Of a stretch of DNA of 64,000 nt, positions 60,798-64,000 are shown piece after piece (the stretch's first letter is position 1; each line of letters starts with the position of its first letter). The notes beneath the pieces were generated by a model. That model was not told where the DNA came from. It saw nothing but the letters and a program-made list of their open reading frames with translations, and did no database searches. Position numbers and translations under genes: made by a program. The stretch is from Janthinobacterium sp. 1_2014MBL_MicDiv (GTDB taxonomy: Bacteria > Pseudomonadota > Gammaproteobacteria > Burkholderiales > Burkholderiaceae_D). The stretch covers positions 6,386,001 through 6,450,000 of the forward strand of contig NZ_CP011319.1 in NCBI RefSeq assembly GCF_001865675.1, in the 5' to 3' direction.

Positions 60798-61949
60798 CTA
60801 CTTTGCGCCGTCCATGGCTTCCACTGCGTCGAAAATATGCGCCAGCGCGCTTTCCATGGCGCCGGCAGTAGCGTCGCCGCTCTGGTTGGTGATGATGAAG
60901 ACCCCAAGCTGATATTTGGGAACGACGTAGGCGTAGCTTTGCGCACGTGGCACGCCGCCATGGTGCACATAATGCGTGCCCAACTGGCGATTGCTGCCGA
61001 TGTTCCAGAAATAGCCAATGCTGAAGTCGTCCTGAAAGCGGACCAGCGGCTTGTGCGATTCGACGACCGCAGGATGGGCGCCCAATTGCAGGCGCAGGTA
61101 CTTCGCCATATCCGGCATGGTCGACTTCAGGTTGCCGGCTGCGCCCCAGGGCAGTTGCGGCATCGGTGTCGTGATGACGGGATTGTCGCTGTGGTAGCCG
61201 GGCGCCAGCCGGCCGGCATCCTGGGCTGTGATTCTCAGCCTGGTATCTTGCATGCCGGCTTCGCGCGCGAGGAATTGCGTGAGCAGGACTTCGTAGGGCA
61301 TGCCGTAGATTGTTTCGAGCGTGTGCGCAATGAGTTCGGTGCCGGCGCTGGAATACGCATAGTCCTTGCCAAGCGGACCCTTGATGCTGACTGTGTGCAA
61401 GTCCTGCCAGAATTGCCGTTGTCCGTAGCTGGCGTAGGCCGCATTGAGCCTTGCCGGCGTGGCGTGTGCCGTGAAATCCTTCAACACGGTGTTCACCTGC
61501 AATGGCAGCATGCCCGGCATATTGCTGGTGTGCGTGACCAAATGGCGCAGGCGAACCGGCTGCCCCTGCGACTGCAGGTTCGGATAGGCGGCCGCCAGGT
61601 ACTTTTGTATGGGATCGTCGAGCGCCGCCTTCCCATCCAGCACGGCGTTCGCCAGTAGCAGGCCGGCAAAAGTTTTGCTGACTGAGCCGATTTCATACAG
61701 TGTTGTATCGTTCGGCGGATTGGCTTTGCCGGTCTCCAGTTCGCCTTGATGCAGAATGAATTCCTTGCCGCGATAAACGACAGCAATCGAGGTCGCGTGC
61801 AGCAATGTCGACTGCAGCAGGGTGGTCGCGGTCTGGCTCATGGCGGTAGCAATGTCATGCGCAGGTGCTGTGGCCGCTGGCTTGCAAGCTGCCAGCATGA
61901 GTGTCATTCCAGTTATGATTGCGGCGAGTTTGGTCATCATGCGCACCAT
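60798..61949 (-). CDS. Beta-lactamase-family serine hydrolase, lipoprotein
   Basis: A 383-residue exported enzyme of the class C beta-lactamase/esterase superfamily. The N-terminus is a lipoprotein signal ending MLAAC (lipidated C22). Catalytic S89 and K92 lie in GSVSKTFAG, the second motif is AYSSAG, and HHGG stands where class C enzymes have KTG. True beta-lactamase activity is doubtful; esterase or D-peptidase roles are common. ATGs at 61940 and 61937 are alternative starts, and no ribosome-binding site settles the choice. It is flanked on both sides by tRNA-3'-like fragments. Confidence 0.85.
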   Translation of the reverse strand: MVRMMTKLAAIITGMTLMLAACKPAATAPAHDIATAMSQTATTLLQSTLLHATSIAVVYRGKEFILHQGELETGKANPPNDTTLYEIGSVSKTFAGLLLANAVLDGKAALDDPIQKYLAAAYPNLQSQGQPVRLRHLVTHTSNMPGMLPLQVNTVLKDFTAHATPARLNAAYASYGQRQFWQDLHTVSIKGPLGKDYAYSSAGTELIAHTLETIYGMPYEVLLTQFLAREAGMQDTRLRITAQDAGRLAPGYHSDNPVITTPMPQLPWGAAGNLKSTMPDMAKYLRLQLGAHPAVVESHKPLVRFQDDFSIGYFWNIGSNRQLGTHYVHHGGVPRAQSYAYVVPKYQLGVFIITNQSGDATAGAMESALAHIFDAVEAMDGAK

Positions 61950-62048
61950 CCAGGGGGGAGTGGCATTTTCGCACAATGGATTCAGCGGTGACAGAAAAAA
62001 GTCACCCGCATGGTTTTTCCAGATAGTGAAGGGCAATGCCTGATACAG

Positions 62049-62074
62049 AAAACGCCACCCGGAGGTGGCGTTTT
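62049..62074. terminator. Hairpin terminator downstream of gyrB / tRNA fragment C
   Basis: The stem AAAACGCCACC pairs with GGTGGCGTTTT around a CGGA loop and has T's on both strands. On the minus strand it lies 12 nt past the CCA of fragment C, as expected for a tRNA or gyrB terminator. It could also block plus-strand transcription. Confidence 0.75.
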
Positions 62075-62085
62075 CTTTTTATTCC

Positions 62086-62133
62086 TGGTGGCCCGGGGAG
62101 ACTCGAACCACCGGCACAAGGATCTTGAGTCCC
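62086..62133 (-). pseudogene. tRNA 3'-half remnant C
   Basis: The minus strand runs from GACTCAAGATCCTTGTG through GGTGGTTCGAGTC to CCCCGGGCCACCA. It shares AAGATCCTTGTG and CCCCGGGCCACCA with fragments A and B but differs in the T-arm. The bases upstream, toward gyrB, do not fold into a D-arm or a GGCCCGG acceptor strand, so it is not an intact tRNA. Confidence 0.6.
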
Positions 62134-62238
62134 CGTGCCATCAGTTGCTGACTAAGTCTGCACGGCTTTTGCATTCAGCTTAGCGAAAACCATAGGCCAG
62201 TTGCACATACTCTGGCGCCCTACGTGTCACCCGACAAA

Positions 62239-64000
62239 TTACACGTCGATATTCCCCGCCCGCAACGCATTATTCTCAATGAACGCTCTGCGTGGTTCCA
62301 CGTCGTCGCCCATCAAGGTCGTGAAGATTTGATCTGCCGCAATGGCGTCTTCGATCTGTACCTTCAGCAGGCGGCGCACGGTCGGGTCCATCGTGGTTTC
62401 CCACAGCTGGTCCGGATTCATCTCGCCCAGACCCTTGTAGCGCTGTTTCGAGACCGTGCGCTCGGCTTCGTCGCGCAGCCATTGCATGGCCTGGTGGAAG
62501 TCGACGACGGCGATTTCCTTGACGCGCTCGCCTTCGCCGCGGCGCACGAAGGCGCCTTCGCCGATCAAGCCTTCAAAGGTGGCGGCGCCATTGCTCAGCA
62601 CGGCGTAGTCGGGGCCTTGCACGAACTCGGCGTCGATGGCGCTGACTTTCACGTTGCCGTGGTGCATGCGCTCGATGCGCAGCATGTGTTTTTCCGACAG
62701 GTCGTCGGAGCGCACGCGCACTTGCACGGCGCTGTCGTTAATGGCCGTTTGCAGGGCCAGCGCCGACGCCTCCGCCAGGTCCAGGGTCGACAGGTCCAGC
62801 TGCACGCCCGTCATGATGGCCGTCAGGGCGGCGCGGTCGATGACGCGCGTCAAACGCGTCATGATGGTGTTCGACAGGTTGAACTTGCGCACCAGTTCGG
62901 CCAGGGTTTCGCCGGAAATGCCTTCCGCGCCTTCCTTTGGCACCAGCACGGCCGTGTTCAGGGCCACCGTCATCATGTAGCTTGCTTCCTCGGCATCATC
63001 TTTCAGGTAGCGCTCGTCGCGGCCGGCCTTCACCTTGTACAGCGGCGGCTGGGCGATGTAGATGTGGCCGCGTTCGACCAGTTGCGGCATCTGGCGGTAG
63101 AACAGGGTCAGCAGCAGGGTGCGGATGTGGGCGCCGTCGACGTCCGCATCGGTCATGATGATGATGCGGTGGTAGCGCAGTTTCTCGACGTTGAACTCGT
63201 CCGGACCGATCGAGGTGCCCAGGGTGGCGATCAGGGTGGTGATCTGCTCCGACGACAGCATTTTCTCGAAACGGGCTTTTTCCACGTTCAGGACCTTGCC
63301 GCGCAGCGGCAGGATGGCCTGGAACTTGCGGTCGCGCCCCTGTTTTGCCGAGCCACCTGCCGAGTCACCCTCGACGATGTACAGTTCGCACAGGGCGGGG
63401 TCTTTTTCCTGGCAGTCGGCCAGTTTGGCCGACAGGCCCAGGCCGTCCATGATGCCCTTGCGGCGGGTCAGGTCGCGGGCCTTGCGGGCCGCTTCGCGCG
63501 CGCGCGCCGCTTCGACGATCTTGCCGCAAATGATCTTGGCGTCGTTCGGTTTTTCTTGCAGGTAATCGGCCAGGGTCTTGGCGACGATCTCTTCGACCGG
63601 GCCGCGCACTTCCGAGGACACCAGCTTGTCTTTCGTCTGCGACGAGAATTTCGGTTCCGGCACTTTCACGGACAGCACGCAGGTCAGGCCTTCGCGCATG
63701 TCGTCGCCGCTGATTTCCACTTTCGCCTTCTTGGCGAACTCGTGTTCATCGATGTATTTGTTGATCACGCGCGTCATGGCCGCGCGCAAGCCCGTCAGGT
63801 GGGTGCCGCCGTCGCGTTGCGGGATGTTATTCGTAAAGCACAGCACCTGTTCGTTGTAGGCATCGTTCCACTGCATCGACACGTCGACCGAGATATTCGT
63901 GCCCTGGTCCGACATGCGCTCGCCCGTGGCCTGGAAAATGGTCGGGTGCAAGACCGACTTGGCCTTGTTGATGTACTCGACGAAACCGCGCGTGCCGCCT
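62239..64000 (-). CDS. gyrB: DNA gyrase subunit B, 5' end outside window
   Basis: The ATPase and toprim subunit of gyrase, which introduces negative supercoils. About 586 C-terminal residues are present; the frame is open to the window edge (GTRGFVEYINKA). Visible parts are the end of the transducer domain (with the QTKDKLVSSEVRG segment), the toprim domain with EGDSAGGSAKQGRD and the metal-binding DADVDGAHI, and the tail with QRYKGLGEMNPDQLWETTMDP ending NIDV. The long insertion before QRYKGLGEM is usual for proteobacterial GyrB. gyrB normally follows dnaA-dnaN near the origin, which places this window. Confidence 0.97.
   Translation of the reverse strand, partial: GGTRGFVEYINKAKSVLHPTIFQATGERMSDQGTNISVDVSMQWNDAYNEQVLCFTNNIPQRDGGTHLTGLRAAMTRVINKYIDEHEFAKKAKVEISGDDMREGLTCVLSVKVPEPKFSSQTKDKLVSSEVRGPVEEIVAKTLADYLQEKPNDAKIICGKIVEAARAREAARKARDLTRRKGIMDGLGLSAKLADCQEKDPALCELYIVEGDSAGGSAKQGRDRKFQAILPLRGKVLNVEKARFEKMLSSEQITTLIATLGTSIGPDEFNVEKLRYHRIIIMTDADVDGAHIRTLLLTLFYRQMPQLVERGHIYIAQPPLYKVKAGRDERYLKDDAEEASYMMTVALNTAVLVPKEGAEGISGETLAELVRKFNLSNTIMTRLTRVIDRAALTAIMTGVQLDLSTLDLAEASALALQTAINDSAVQVRVRSDDLSEKHMLRIERMHHGNVKVSAIDAEFVQGPDYAVLSNGAATFEGLIGEGAFVRRGEGERVKEIAVVDFHQAMQWLRDEAERTVSKQRYKGLGEMNPDQLWETTMDPTVRRLLKVQIEDAIAADQIFTTLMGDDVEPRRAFIENNALRAGNIDV

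Noticed and set aside
60798..61949. Calling the lipoprotein serine hydrolase an AmpC-type resistance gene
   Set aside because: SVSK is shared, but HHGG replaces the KTG triad and the protein is a lipoprotein; many esterases and D-peptidases look like this.
62086..62210. Possible intact tRNA next to gyrB
   Set aside because: The 3' half is tRNA-like, but no D-arm, no GGCCCGG acceptor strand and only a wobble-rich anticodon stem can be formed upstream.
1..64000. CRISPR arrays, prophage genes, insertion sequences, integrases, biosynthetic gene clusters
   Set aside because: I looked for regularly spaced repeats, transposase or integrase motifs, and clusters of biosynthetic enzymes on both strands and saw none.

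Overview
The window looks like a stretch of chromosome from a GC-rich betaproteobacterium of the Oxalobacteraceae, most like Janthinobacterium. This is inferred from a GTP-type PEP carboxykinase, a betaproteobacterial trimeric porin, the style of the housekeeping proteins, and chemoreceptors ending in an EWEEF tail. Species cannot be fixed by eye. The right edge cuts gyrB, so the segment probably lies near the replication origin. No transposase, integrase, phage structural gene, rRNA, intact tRNA or CRISPR array is visible.

Layout. 1-8 kb holds a truncated unknown gene, a D-2-hydroxyacid dehydrogenase, pckG, and the divergent DNA-repair pair uvrA/ssb with a LexA-like site between them. 8-18 kb holds a DUF1203 protein, a PliG-like lysozyme inhibitor, an acetoin/diacetyl reductase, an ABC ATPase coupled to a permease fused to an M1 peptidase, an outer-membrane barrel, a GNAT/phosphoesterase pair and a secreted unknown. 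18-24 kb is a C4-dicarboxylate module on the minus strand: dctA with a candidate sigma-54 promoter, a porin, dctB and dctD. 24-31 kb has a Fiu-type catecholate siderophore receptor with a Fur box, nudC, folE, an AraC regulator and small unknown genes. 31-43 kb has two chemoreceptors, a YfcG-type GST, a heavy-metal two-component pair without efflux genes, and a large UPF1-like helicase. 43-57 kb is accessory metabolism and signalling: serine hydrolase plus MFS exporter, DinB, MarC/YhgN, AraC, DMT exporter, a MORN-like repeat protein, a third chemoreceptor, an AI-2E/PerM permease, a diguanylate cyclase and a MarR-GNAT fusion.

57.7-62.1 kb is the most island-like part. Three minus-strand copies of the 3' half of a tRNA (closest by eye to tRNA-Phe, from anticodon loop to CCA) bracket two cargo segments. 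The first carries a minimal McrB-like GTPase plus a McrC-like PD-(D/E)XK nuclease. The second carries a lipoprotein serine hydrolase. This looks like repeated site-specific integration beside gyrB, with no integrase left in view.

A second notable signal is a family of three dispersed elements of about 117-122 bp (21.6, 30.3 and 52.4 kb). They have terminal inverted repeats and a central hairpin that is kept while its sequence changes. Each sits hard against, or over, the stop codons of flanking genes. They may be a MITE/REP-like family serving as intergenic terminators, and are possibly undescribed.
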